Assembly: GCF_018223745.1 (NCBI RefSeq)
Contig: NZ_CP073653.1
Coordinates: 2,818,001 to 2,882,000 of the forward strand
Reading direction: 5' to 3'
Length of the DNA: 64,000 bases
Source of the DNA: Clostridium beijerinckii
Lineage (GTDB): Bacteria > Bacillota > Clostridia > Clostridiales > Clostridiaceae
The position numbers were made by a program, and so were the translations under genes. The notes beneath the pieces are model-generated. The model had not been told where the DNA came from. It searched no databases and was given only the letters and a program-made list of their open reading frames with translations. Positions 26,243 through 33,945 of this stretch are shown in pieces; the first letter of the stretch is position 1; every line of letters starts with the position of its first letter.

Positions 26243-27775
26243 TCATTTTAACTTTCTCCATAATGTACTATGACTAATTTTCAATCTTTTCTCAACTTTG
26301 ACCTGATTCATTCCTTCTTCCTCCATTACATGCTTTATAATACGAGTTTCTATTTCTTTTAAGCTTCCATTTAAATTAATAGGGATTAGAGAAGCATTTT
26401 TGTGATTTTCAAATTCTACTTTTAAGGCTGTTTTTACTTCATCAACATTAATATAAGAGCCATTACATTTAAGTGCTAATTGGTTTACAACTCTCATAAA
26501 TTGTCGTATATTTTCAGGCCAATCGTATTCAGATAGTAATTTTATACCACCTTCTTTTATACCTACAACCTGACTTGCACATCTTAAATCTAGTTTTGAA
26601 AGATACATACTTACCATATTGCTGATTTCATTACTGTAATTTTTTAAAGGATTTAATTCAATTCTAACTTCATCAATTATTGAACGGAGTTGTCTAAGTA
26701 AATTTCCATTGCTAACACAGAGTTCAACAGGGAATTCGCAAGATGTAATTATTTTAATAGTATTGTTTATAGATAATTTTTTTAAAATATTAGCTATCTT
26801 TTTTTGCCCTTCTGTATATAACGTATCAATATCCTCCAGAAATAATGTGCCGCCTTCGTTTTTAAAATTATCAATTATGATTTTATATAGAAAGTCGTAG
26901 TTGTAATATTCAGGAATAGAGTGACAGCTTATACATATTAAGCTTTTTCTTTTTTGAGGACCATAGTAAGTGCATAAATATCCGATATCATTCTTACACA
27001 TTCCGTCTTCGCCAGTAATAATTGTTGGAAGTGGTGTGTTACTTAGATATGATATTTGAGAAAGAATTGTTTGAGGAAATACTGTATGTACAAAGCTTGG
27101 TGATATTTCATCAGGATTTAATATTTTTATAAAATCATCAATATTATTTTTTTCTCTTTTTTCATAATATGTATAGTCAACTGCTTTGGATTTTAAGTCT
27201 TTATTATTAAAAAGAGCGTTGCATAAGCGTATTGATTCATCAATAGCGCTTTTTACAGCTTCAATTCCACTTGTAATAAGTATGCTATTAATTCCAAACT
27301 CCTGCGCTGTTTCATATACCATATTATCGCCAATAATGAGTTCATAGTTTTCTTGTTTTAGTTCTTTAATTATGTCTGGAATATCTTTATGTTGAAAATA
27401 ACACTTTGATTCCATTGAATAACCTAAAAGTTCGCTTAACTGTTTAAATGATTTAAATATATTTGGATAAGATAAAAATATTTTTTTTCCTTTATATCCT
27501 TCAGATAATTTTAAAATTCTAAGTATATCAAAGGCATTAATATGAATTTCAACAATAGGAGTTTGAGTGATTTTCCTGCAAATTTCTGCAGTACCACCTC
27601 TTGTTATGATCACATCATATTTTTTGTTTATATTTACTTGTTTCAGAATTTTTGGTCCTTGCTCATAATTGCCTTGATACACATCAATTTGAAAATCATT
27701 ATATTCAGATGAAACTGACATTGCGATCTCTTTTAAGCCAAAGTAGGGTGCTAAAAAAAGTATTTTTGCTTTCAT
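26243..27775 (-). CDS. PrpR-N domain regulator with degenerate sigma-54-type AAA+ domain and Fis HTH
   Basis: 510 residues. Residues 1-185 match the PrpR N-terminal sensor domain (Ile-Thr-Arg-Gly-Gly-Thr-Ala and Ser-Gly-Ile-Glu-Ala-Val). Residues about 225-440 keep the shape of a sigma-54 activator AAA+ domain, but Walker A reads Gly-Glu-Asp-Gly-Met-Cys-Lys-Asn instead of Gly-Glu-Ser-Gly-Thr-Gly-Lys-Glu. The GAFTGA loop that touches sigma-54 is absent. A Walker B-like Leu-Phe-Leu-Glu-Asp-Ile-Asp is present, as is Trp-Pro-Glu-Asn-Ile-Arg. The C-terminus is a Fis-type helix-turn-helix with Ser-His-Ser-Thr-Leu-Trp-Arg-Lys-Leu. It probably binds DNA and a ligand but does not activate sigma-54. 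The MATE gene downstream is the likely partner. Confidence 0.85.
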   Translation of the reverse strand: MKAKILFLAPYFGLKEIAMSVSSEYNDFQIDVYQGNYEQGPKILKQVNINKKYDVIITRGGTAEICRKITQTPIVEIHINAFDILRILKLSEGYKGKKIFLSYPNIFKSFKQLSELLGYSMESKCYFQHKDIPDIIKELKQENYELIIGDNMVYETAQEFGINSILITSGIEAVKSAIDESIRLCNALFNNKDLKSKAVDYTYYEKREKNNIDDFIKILNPDEISPSFVHTVFPQTILSQISYLSNTPLPTIITGEDGMCKNDIGYLCTYYGPQKRKSLICISCHSIPEYYNYDFLYKIIIDNFKNEGGTLFLEDIDTLYTEGQKKIANILKKLSINNTIKIITSCEFPVELCVSNGNLLRQLRSIIDEVRIELNPLKNYSNEISNMVSMYLSKLDLRCASQVVGIKEGGIKLLSEYDWPENIRQFMRVVNQLALKCNGSYINVDEVKTALKVEFENHKNASLIPINLNGSLKEIETRIIKHVMEEEGMNQVKVEKRLKISHSTLWRKLK

Positions 27776-28024
27776 AATTTTATTTACTCCATTAATTAAT
27801 TTATTATACTATTATATCAAATATATAAATCAATTAATTAATTACATATATTATCTATATTTAAAAGTATGGAGATCCAGACACTTAATTGCAACATATA
27901 TATGGAGTAAATATGTATTCAATTTTCGCTGATATACATATAAGTCTGGCTCTCATTATAGAACCCTATAATATATTGACACCTAAAAAGGCAGTTATCT
28001 ATAAAATAAAAGTTTGTGTTTATA
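27776..28024. other. Intergenic region upstream of the PrpR-like regulator
   Basis: AT-rich. An imperfect inverted repeat around CCAGACTTA-like ends (GATCCAGACACTTA near 27873 and TAAGTCTGG near 27942) encloses about 60 bases and may be an operator or a small palindromic element. No riboswitch recognised. Confidence 0.35.
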
Positions 28025-28067
28025 ATTGAAAGAAGCCAGTGTTTTTACAGCACTGGCTTCTTTCAAT
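28025..28067. terminator. Strong 17-bp hairpin, probable terminator of the ribonucleotide reductase gene
   Basis: ATTGAAAGAAGCCAGTG and CACTGGCTTCTTTCAAT pair perfectly around a 9-base loop. Read on the minus strand it lies just after the reductase stop codon. Confidence 0.8.
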
Positions 28068-28109
28068 TACTTAGTAGTTTCTTTTAATATAATAATATAA
28101 AATATTATA

Positions 28110-30203
28110 TTATCTTACTGGACAAACTCCATTTGCGCACTCTTTATCAATTATTTCATGTTCGTCATCATCATCAAGTTCAGCTAATAATTCATAATCT
28201 ATAGGTTTAATATTTTTTATACGCTCCTCATAATCTTCTTTTGTTGTAGATTCATAAGGTAAAAGAGGGTAAGTTTCGTCTGTTAGAGGAAGGAAAGTTA
28301 TACCGACCACATAGTCAAAATTCTCATAGAGCCAATTGGCAACATCATCCCACTCATTTTCTCTTACATGTACGGTAATTGAAGTATTGTGATCAGTCCA
28401 ATTTATCATTGATAATTTATAAAGTTCAAGTTGTTCTATAGCTCCAACATCATATTTTGTTTTTCCGTAAGGAGCTTTGATCGGAAATTCTATAACTTTT
28501 GTTGTGCAATTTTCATCACTTTGACCATTTTCATTATAAATTGGATAGCATTTTAGCTTTTCTATCATTTTATATAGAGGATCAGATGTAGAGATTCTAA
28601 CTCTCCTAATATAATAATTAGAATGTGAATAATGTATTCCTGAACTTACACATGGAAGTGTGGATAGAGATCCTTCAGGCTTAATTGTTGTCATAAGCTC
28701 AGGAATGGAAATTCCAAGTTCTGAGCAGTATTTAATCCCTTCGCATCTAACTACATCTCGTAAACGCTTTAGCAATAAACCTAAATTTTTATAAGTCATG
28801 TTTGTTCTATTTACCATATCCATCATTCCAGTTAATGATATTCCAACGATTCTATCATTTTGCATGATTTTATTCCAATCTGGAAGTTCTACGTCTACTA
28901 GGGTCATTCTAATAGCTACTCTAGTAGATAGTTTTATTATTTTTTCTAATTTATCAATATCTAGATTATTATCTTCATTTACGAATGAGGCTAAATTGTT
29001 AGTTGATAGGTTGCAGCATTGATGTGAATTAAGTAAAATTTCTCCACAGGGGTTACAACCTTTAAATGTACTTTTTCTTCTCATAGCTTCACTTCCATTA
29101 ATAAAACCAGGTTCACCATTTATCTTTATGGATTCTAGGATTTTCTTTATTTTATTAAGCGATGGTTTTTCTTTATATAAAACGGAATTATTGCTCATTT
29201 TCCTATGAGATACTTCTGAATTTTCAATCCAATTTCCATTGACTATTGTATATAGTTTACTTTTTGCATTTATAACATCTTCATCATTTTCATCGCAAAT
29301 TATCATCATTGCACTACGCCTAACTCCACCAGAAACTACATTTTCACTTATTATAGTAGCTATATCAAGCACATCTATGGACCTTAAGCTTCCATTAACA
29401 AGATTACTGCAAACCTTATTTATTTTTTCAAACATTCTTTTTAACGATTTATGACCAGATGCTCTGCCACCAAACCTTTTTAATCTTTCACCCTCAGGTC
29501 TTACATAACTGTAATCAAATGTAATTTTCTTAATATTAATATATTCAGGACTTGTAATCAAATTAAAGTAAGTTTCTAGGGCGTTACACCAGCCTTCTTT
29601 GCTGTCACCAATTTTAATCTTAGCGACTGATGGATCTCCATCGTCTAAAATAAGTTTGGTGTTTTCCATATATTCTTTTGGAATGAACTTATGAATATCT
29701 TCATTATATTCGCTGTCTAGATATATTCTCCTTATATTAGGCATTCTTGATATTAGAGATTTATCTATTCTAACACCGACACCTGAACCAATCATGAGAA
29801 GATAAAATATGTCTACAAAATCATGGAATTTTTCAACCATTGTAAATGCACAGTTATAATTTGAAAGTGGATATTCTTTTACTATATCAGTTCCCCCCAT
29901 ATAAAGAGTTCTACCTGATGTAAAGGTCCTTAAATTGAATAAATTATCAAATAACAGTTCAGCTTCTTTTACTTCATCTTGTAAATTTATGCTTAATCCC
30001 TGTTTCTTTTTAAATTCTATGCCAAGTTCAATATTATATTCTGTTGTTCTAAGAACTGTTTCAAACCAAGTTTCCCTTCGTTTTTTATTGTTTAAATATC
30101 TAGAATAAGTTCGTAAATAAACAAATTCACCGATATTGCTTAAAGGCGTATTCCTAATTTCTCTGTATTTGTTTAAAAATGATTCTGATAATAGTTCGCT
30201 CAT
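28110..30203 (-). CDS. nrdJ: Class II (adenosylcobalamin-dependent) ribonucleoside-triphosphate reductase
   Basis: 697 residues, close to the Lactobacillus leichmannii monomeric RTPR (about 740). Key residues are visible: Asn-Cys-Ala-Phe (first redox Cys), Gly-Cys-Asn-Pro-Cys-Gly-Glu-Ile-Leu (thiyl-radical Cys and catalytic Glu), His-Gln-Cys-Cys-Asn-Leu (second redox Cys region) and the C-terminal Cys-Ala-Asn-Gly-Val-Cys shuttle pair. The enzyme makes deoxyribonucleotides using vitamin B12 and tolerates any oxygen level. It is a single gene with no B12 riboswitch visible upstream. Start has GGAGGAAT. Confidence 0.93.
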   Translation of the reverse strand: MSELLSESFLNKYREIRNTPLSNIGEFVYLRTYSRYLNNKKRRETWFETVLRTTEYNIELGIEFKKKQGLSINLQDEVKEAELLFDNLFNLRTFTSGRTLYMGGTDIVKEYPLSNYNCAFTMVEKFHDFVDIFYLLMIGSGVGVRIDKSLISRMPNIRRIYLDSEYNEDIHKFIPKEYMENTKLILDDGDPSVAKIKIGDSKEGWCNALETYFNLITSPEYINIKKITFDYSYVRPEGERLKRFGGRASGHKSLKRMFEKINKVCSNLVNGSLRSIDVLDIATIISENVVSGGVRRSAMMIICDENDEDVINAKSKLYTIVNGNWIENSEVSHRKMSNNSVLYKEKPSLNKIKKILESIKINGEPGFINGSEAMRRKSTFKGCNPCGEILLNSHQCCNLSTNNLASFVNEDNNLDIDKLEKIIKLSTRVAIRMTLVDVELPDWNKIMQNDRIVGISLTGMMDMVNRTNMTYKNLGLLLKRLRDVVRCEGIKYCSELGISIPELMTTIKPEGSLSTLPCVSSGIHYSHSNYYIRRVRISTSDPLYKMIEKLKCYPIYNENGQSDENCTTKVIEFPIKAPYGKTKYDVGAIEQLELYKLSMINWTDHNTSITVHVRENEWDDVANWLYENFDYVVGITFLPLTDETYPLLPYESTTKEDYEERIKNIKPIDYELLAELDDDDEHEIIDKECANGVCPVR

Positions 30204-30494
30204 ATATATTCCTCCAGTTTTACTTAATAAGCTAATAATTTCTTTCTAATCCTTATATTCTTTTGAATTATAATATCTTCAAGTTTTATAATAACATTAT
30301 TTTAAATCATTTTATGATAAAATACAATATGTTGTATTTATAAAAAAGTATTCATACAATATATAGAGTTGTCCCATTCGCTATAATGATTGATTTTGAC
30401 AAGTAATATGAAAATTTAATTAAGTATATTTAAGGAAGGACTTATAAAATAAAATGTAATTTTATAAAGAGATTATATGAGTAATTGCATAAAC

Positions 30495-30508
30495 GTGATA
30501 TCAATCAC
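30495..30508. promoter_or_regulatory. CRP/FNR-type operator upstream of the sulfite-reductase-like gene
   Basis: GTGA-N6-TCAC (GTGATATCAATCAC) is a symmetrical match to the CRP/FNR family core. A further half site CGTGATA follows near 30526. It lies about 210 bases upstream of the start. Crp/Fnr-family regulators are known to control anaerobic sulfite reductase genes in clostridia. Confidence 0.45.
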
Positions 30509-30595
30509 AGTTTTATATAATAAATCGTGATACTGTAATTTAGTAATATAAATTTTAAGCGGCTTTAGCTATAGATCTAAATATAAGCTATATGC

Positions 30596-30628
30596 AGTTA
30601 CTTACAGGTATAACTGTAGGTTTTTTAT
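30596..30628 (+). terminator. Terminator-like hairpin in the leader of the sulfite-reductase-like gene
   Basis: CAGTTA pairs with TAACTG (or TTACAG with CTGTAG) and is followed by GTTTTTTAT. It lies between the probable operator/promoter and the start at 30717, so it may attenuate. AAGCGG near 30558 could pair with CCGCTT near 30686 as a long-range alternative. Confidence 0.4.
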
Positions 30629-30716
30629 TGCGCTCAAAAGTTTCATAATATAAATTATTACTTTTAGCTAAAATTAGCACATAGACCGCTTGCGCAGAAA
30701 GGATAGATAAAAAACA

Positions 30717-31565
30717 ATGACTAAAAATGAGCTTGAAGCATTAAAATTAGAAGGTTTCATGCAGCAACAAGATAAAGAATATTTTTCACTTAGAATATTG
30801 ACAGATGCAGGAAATTTAAGTTCTAATGAAATGGTTTGTCTAGCAGAAATATCTGAATTATATGGAAATGGATACATGGGATTTACAACACGGCAATGTG
30901 TTGAAATACCTTGGATTAGAGAAGATTTGATTCCAGAGGTTAAGAAAAGGATATTAAACGCAGGAATCAAGACAGGAGGCACTGGTACAAGGGTTGTAGC
31001 TGTAGCTGCTTGCAAAGGAGCACTTTGTAGGTTCGGATTATTAGATTCACAAGAAATAGCTAAAAATCTCGATAGAAAGTTTTTAGGAATAGATCTTCCA
31101 GGTAAATTTAAAATTGGAGTAGCAGCATGTCCTAATAATTGTGTAAAAGCTCCAATCAGTGATTTGGGTTTTTTAGCTCAAAATGAACCAAAGGTTGAGA
31201 CAGATATGTGCAAAGGATGTAAGATTTGCGAACGTACTTGTAAAGTTGACGCGATATCAATGGTACATAAAAAAGCAGTAATAGATTATGATAAATGCAT
31301 TTCTTGTGGGCAATGTATCAAAGCATGTCCTTTTAAAGCTATGAAGTTAGATAATGAAGGAGTTGCAGTATATTTAGGTGGCAAGTTTGGAAGAAATTTA
31401 AGAATAGGAAATCGTCTTAAAAAACTTTACCAGCCTGATGAATTGGAAGTTATTACAGAAATGGTTATTGAGTATTATAAAAATAATGCTATCAAAGGTG
31501 AAAGATTAGGAATGACAATAAGTAGACTAGGTTTTAATCATATAAAGAACGCACTAGATATATAG
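30717..31565 (+). CDS. Small siroheme sulfite/nitrite reductase-like protein with two [4Fe-4S] ferredoxin clusters
   Basis: 282 residues. The first part matches the reductase ferredoxin-like and siroheme domains, with Gly-Phe-Thr-Thr-Arg-Gln (substrate Arg region) and the siroheme-cluster cysteines in Ala-Cys-Lys-Gly-Ala-Leu-Cys and Ala-Ala-Cys-Pro-Asn-Asn-Cys. A ferredoxin insert follows: Cys-Lys-Gly-Cys-Lys-Ile-Cys and Cys-Ile-Ser-Cys-Gly-Gln-Cys-Ile-Lys-Ala-Cys-Pro. This layout resembles AsrC and small Fsr/DsrAB-like proteins. It stands alone without asrA/asrB, so its electron donor and true substrate are open. Ribosome site AAAGGAT is slightly distant. Confidence 0.85.
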   Translation: MTKNELEALKLEGFMQQQDKEYFSLRILTDAGNLSSNEMVCLAEISELYGNGYMGFTTRQCVEIPWIREDLIPEVKKRILNAGIKTGGTGTRVVAVAACKGALCRFGLLDSQEIAKNLDRKFLGIDLPGKFKIGVAACPNNCVKAPISDLGFLAQNEPKVETDMCKGCKICERTCKVDAISMVHKKAVIDYDKCISCGQCIKACPFKAMKLDNEGVAVYLGGKFGRNLRIGNRLKKLYQPDELEVITEMVIEYYKNNAIKGERLGMTISRLGFNHIKNALDI

Positions 31566-31724
31566 ATGTTGCTATAGTTAATTCTCGTTTAATATTATTT
31601 TAATGATTATGTTATTAAAACATAATCAAATGGTTTGACAATGATGAATAAATAAAATAGAATGATATTAAACGATAATAAAGTATATTAAATGAGAATG
31701 AATTACTATGGGGGAGATGTAATC

Positions 31725-32510
31725 ATGAATAAAGCAGTTTTTTTTGACATAGATGGAACTTTAATGGACTGTTTAAATGGAATAACAGATATTAGGCCTA
31801 GAGTAAAAGAAACAATTCGCTCACTTCAAGCAAATGGAGATTATGTATTTATTGCAACGGGCAGACCATATGCCTTTTTAAATGAGTCTTTGTATAATTT
31901 TGGATTTGATGGCTTTGTCCTTACCAATGGGGCATATGTAAAAGTTAAGGAAAAATGTATATATAAAGAATGTCTTAAAAGGGATTCCATAAAAGAATTA
32001 GTGTATAATTTTGAGCAGCGTAATATTCAATATATTTTGCAAGGAGAAACATATTCATACATTAAAGATGAATATAAAAAACTACATTCTTTCTATGATT
32101 CTTTTAGTATATCTAAAAAATATTTCCAATCTGAATATGATCTAGAAAAAGTAGAGACGTACAAAATTGAGATGTTATATAATGATAAAAGTGGAATGGA
32201 TTATTGCTTGAATTTAGCGAATGATGATTACGATTATATTCATAATATAGAGGGAAAATCTTTTGAACTATATTCAAAATCAAATACAAAGGCAACTGGA
32301 ATATTAAGAGTATTGGACTTTTTAGATATTCCAATAGAAAATAGCTATGCCTTTGGAGATGGTAAGAATGATATAGAAATGTTGTCTACAGTAGGATGCG
32401 GAATTGCTATGGGGAATGCCGAGGATTACGTTAAAGAACACGCTAAGGAAGTAACTGATACTGTACAAAATGATGGAGTAGCTTTAGGAATAGAGCGATT
32501 TATCTACTAA
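31725..32510 (+). CDS. Cof-type HAD-IIB phosphatase
   Basis: 261 residues. Motif I Phe-Phe-Asp-Ile-Asp-Gly-Thr-Leu-Met is near the N-terminus, followed by Ile-Ala-Thr-Gly-Arg-Pro (motif II), a C2b cap, and Ala-Phe-Gly-Asp-Gly-Lys-Asn-Asp (motif IV). Family members hydrolyse sugar phosphates, flavin or PLP phosphates; substrate unknown. The frame opens at 31692, but ATG 31725 follows GGGGGAG at the right distance. Confidence 0.9.
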   Translation: MNKAVFFDIDGTLMDCLNGITDIRPRVKETIRSLQANGDYVFIATGRPYAFLNESLYNFGFDGFVLTNGAYVKVKEKCIYKECLKRDSIKELVYNFEQRNIQYILQGETYSYIKDEYKKLHSFYDSFSISKKYFQSEYDLEKVETYKIEMLYNDKSGMDYCLNLANDDYDYIHNIEGKSFELYSKSNTKATGILRVLDFLDIPIENSYAFGDGKNDIEMLSTVGCGIAMGNAEDYVKEHAKEVTDTVQNDGVALGIERFIY

Positions 32511-32554
32511 AATAGACCTGCATTTTATTTATTAAAATGCAGGTCTATTTTAGT
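32506..32554. terminator. Long perfect hairpin terminator
   Basis: Arms that include AATAGACCTGCATTTTA and TAAAATGCAGGTCTATT pair without mismatch around a short loop. The stop codon of the HAD gene lies in the left arm, and T-rich sequence follows. Confidence 0.85.
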
Positions 32555-32745
32555 AAATTTTATTATTATTTATACTAATCTAAAAAATCATATGATTTAT
32601 TTAATGAACCTAAAGAATACTAAAATTAAAATTTTTCAAATATTATTTGCTGCCTATATTACCAAGAAATATGCGAGAATACAACATATATAACCTTTTC
32701 ATATGCAATTATGAAAATTATATCTATATGTAACAAAAATTACTT

Positions 32746-32848
32746 TTGTGTTTGATACATTCTTATCCTATAATAGGGCAATACCATATCGGTGGGGAAA
32801 GTAACCTAGAATATTATTAGGTCACAAATAAAACACAAGGAGTGGTAA
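32746..32848 (+). promoter_or_regulatory. Promoter and possible structured leader of the second 3D gene
   Basis: TTGTGT (32746-32751), 17 bases, TATAAT (32769-32774). The short leader contains GGGCAATACC, CGGTGGGGAAAG and an ACCTA/TAGGT hairpin. The GC-rich block recalls part of a c-di-GMP-I (GEMM) riboswitch, but key conserved bases and the second helix are missing. I therefore list it only as a possible structured leader. Confidence 0.3.
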
Positions 32849-32849
32849 T

Positions 32850-33425
32850 TTGATTAAATTAAAAATAAATGTTATAAAAACTTGTATATTTCTAGGAGTA
32901 TGTTTGCTAGGATTTGAAACAACCTTTTTAGATCAGCAAACTAAAAATATTCAAATAAATAGAATTGTTACAGGTAGCTATAAAGAAGACTTTAATCTCA
33001 AAAAAGAAAGTGCCGATATTGAGAAATATGCAGAATCAGTAAAGAAATCAGATGAAGGTTCATCTGATTCAGTAAATGCATCATCGGTAAAAGAGCAAAA
33101 GCAAATAGGTAAACCTATTAAAGCAGAATTAACTGCATATAGTGATGATCCTAGATGTTCGGGAAAATGGAAGTCACAAACAGCAATGCAGACAACAACA
33201 AGAATAGGTGTTATTGCGGCCCCATCTAATATACCGCTTGGAAGCAAGATGTATATTCCGGAGTTGGAAAGTTATAAGCCTGATGGCATGTTTGATGTTG
33301 AAGATAGAGGTGGAGCAATTAAGGTAAAAAAAGATGGCACTTATGTAATAGATGTTTGGGTCCCGTCATATGAAGAGGCTAAACAATTTGGTAGAAAAAC
33401 TACTACTATATATCTATTAGAATAA
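32850..33425 (+). CDS. Secreted 3D-domain protein, 191 residues
   Basis: Begins with TTG at 32850 behind AAGGAG. An N-terminal hydrophobic signal/anchor (about 8-25) is followed by a polar, Lys/Ser/Asp-rich linker and a C-terminal 3D domain (about 90-190). That domain has Leu-Thr-Ala-Tyr, Gly-Val-Ile-Ala-Ala, Ile-Pro-Leu-Gly-Ser, Val-Glu-Asp-Arg-Gly-Gly and Ile-Asp-Val-Trp. It is a probable cell-wall lytic enzyme like the RpfB/YabE catalytic part and is paralogous to the protein at 13334. Single gene. Confidence 0.87.
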   Translation: MIKLKINVIKTCIFLGVCLLGFETTFLDQQTKNIQINRIVTGSYKEDFNLKKESADIEKYAESVKKSDEGSSDSVNASSVKEQKQIGKPIKAELTAYSDDPRCSGKWKSQTAMQTTTRIGVIAAPSNIPLGSKMYIPELESYKPDGMFDVEDRGGAIKVKKDGTYVIDVWVPSYEEAKQFGRKTTTIYLLE

Positions 33426-33481
33426 GAATAAGTATAAATTTAAAATTACTTTAATATCTGTGATTTTATTTACACAAATAT

Positions 33482-33567
33482 CCTAAGGGAAGTTACATCT
33501 TTCAATTTAAATATTTATAAAATTATATGTAATATTGTTAATATTCAATTGGATGAAACCCTTAGGA
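33482..33567. repeat. Imperfect inverted-repeat element
   Basis: CCTAAGGG at the left and CCCTTAGG at the right, with further matches inside (CATC/GATG, CAATT/AATTG), enclose an AT-rich centre. It may be a small palindromic repeat or a weak terminator of the 3D gene. The rest of the 33426-33945 gap is AT-rich without clear signals. Confidence 0.45.
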
Positions 33568-33945
33568 ACTTTTAGAAAAAATATAATAATGATTTTATTA
33601 TTACAAGCTTAGAGTGAATTTGCTATGTATTAATTTAGATATAGGTGGAATGTTCGCTTATATCTTTTTGTTTTATAATAAATTTTGTATATTATAAGGA
33701 TATGTTAATGGAAGCATAATGTAATATTTAATAGTACATAGTATACTAATAATATAATCTTAATAAGACTAACTTTCTCAAATTATTTAATATTATAAAT
33801 AAATGTAATATTGTTGTATTAACTTTTATGATTCAAAACGAAAATTCTGCTAAATTATGTAGAAAAATAATGAATAAGACCTCGTTAAATGGTATAATTG
33901 AATATATGTGTATAAAAATCTAATATCAGATTATTGAGGTGAATT

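Noticed and set aside
30204-30716. Cobalamin riboswitch upstream of the B12-dependent ribonucleotide reductase
   Set aside because: No B12-box-like conserved block could be found on the minus strand.
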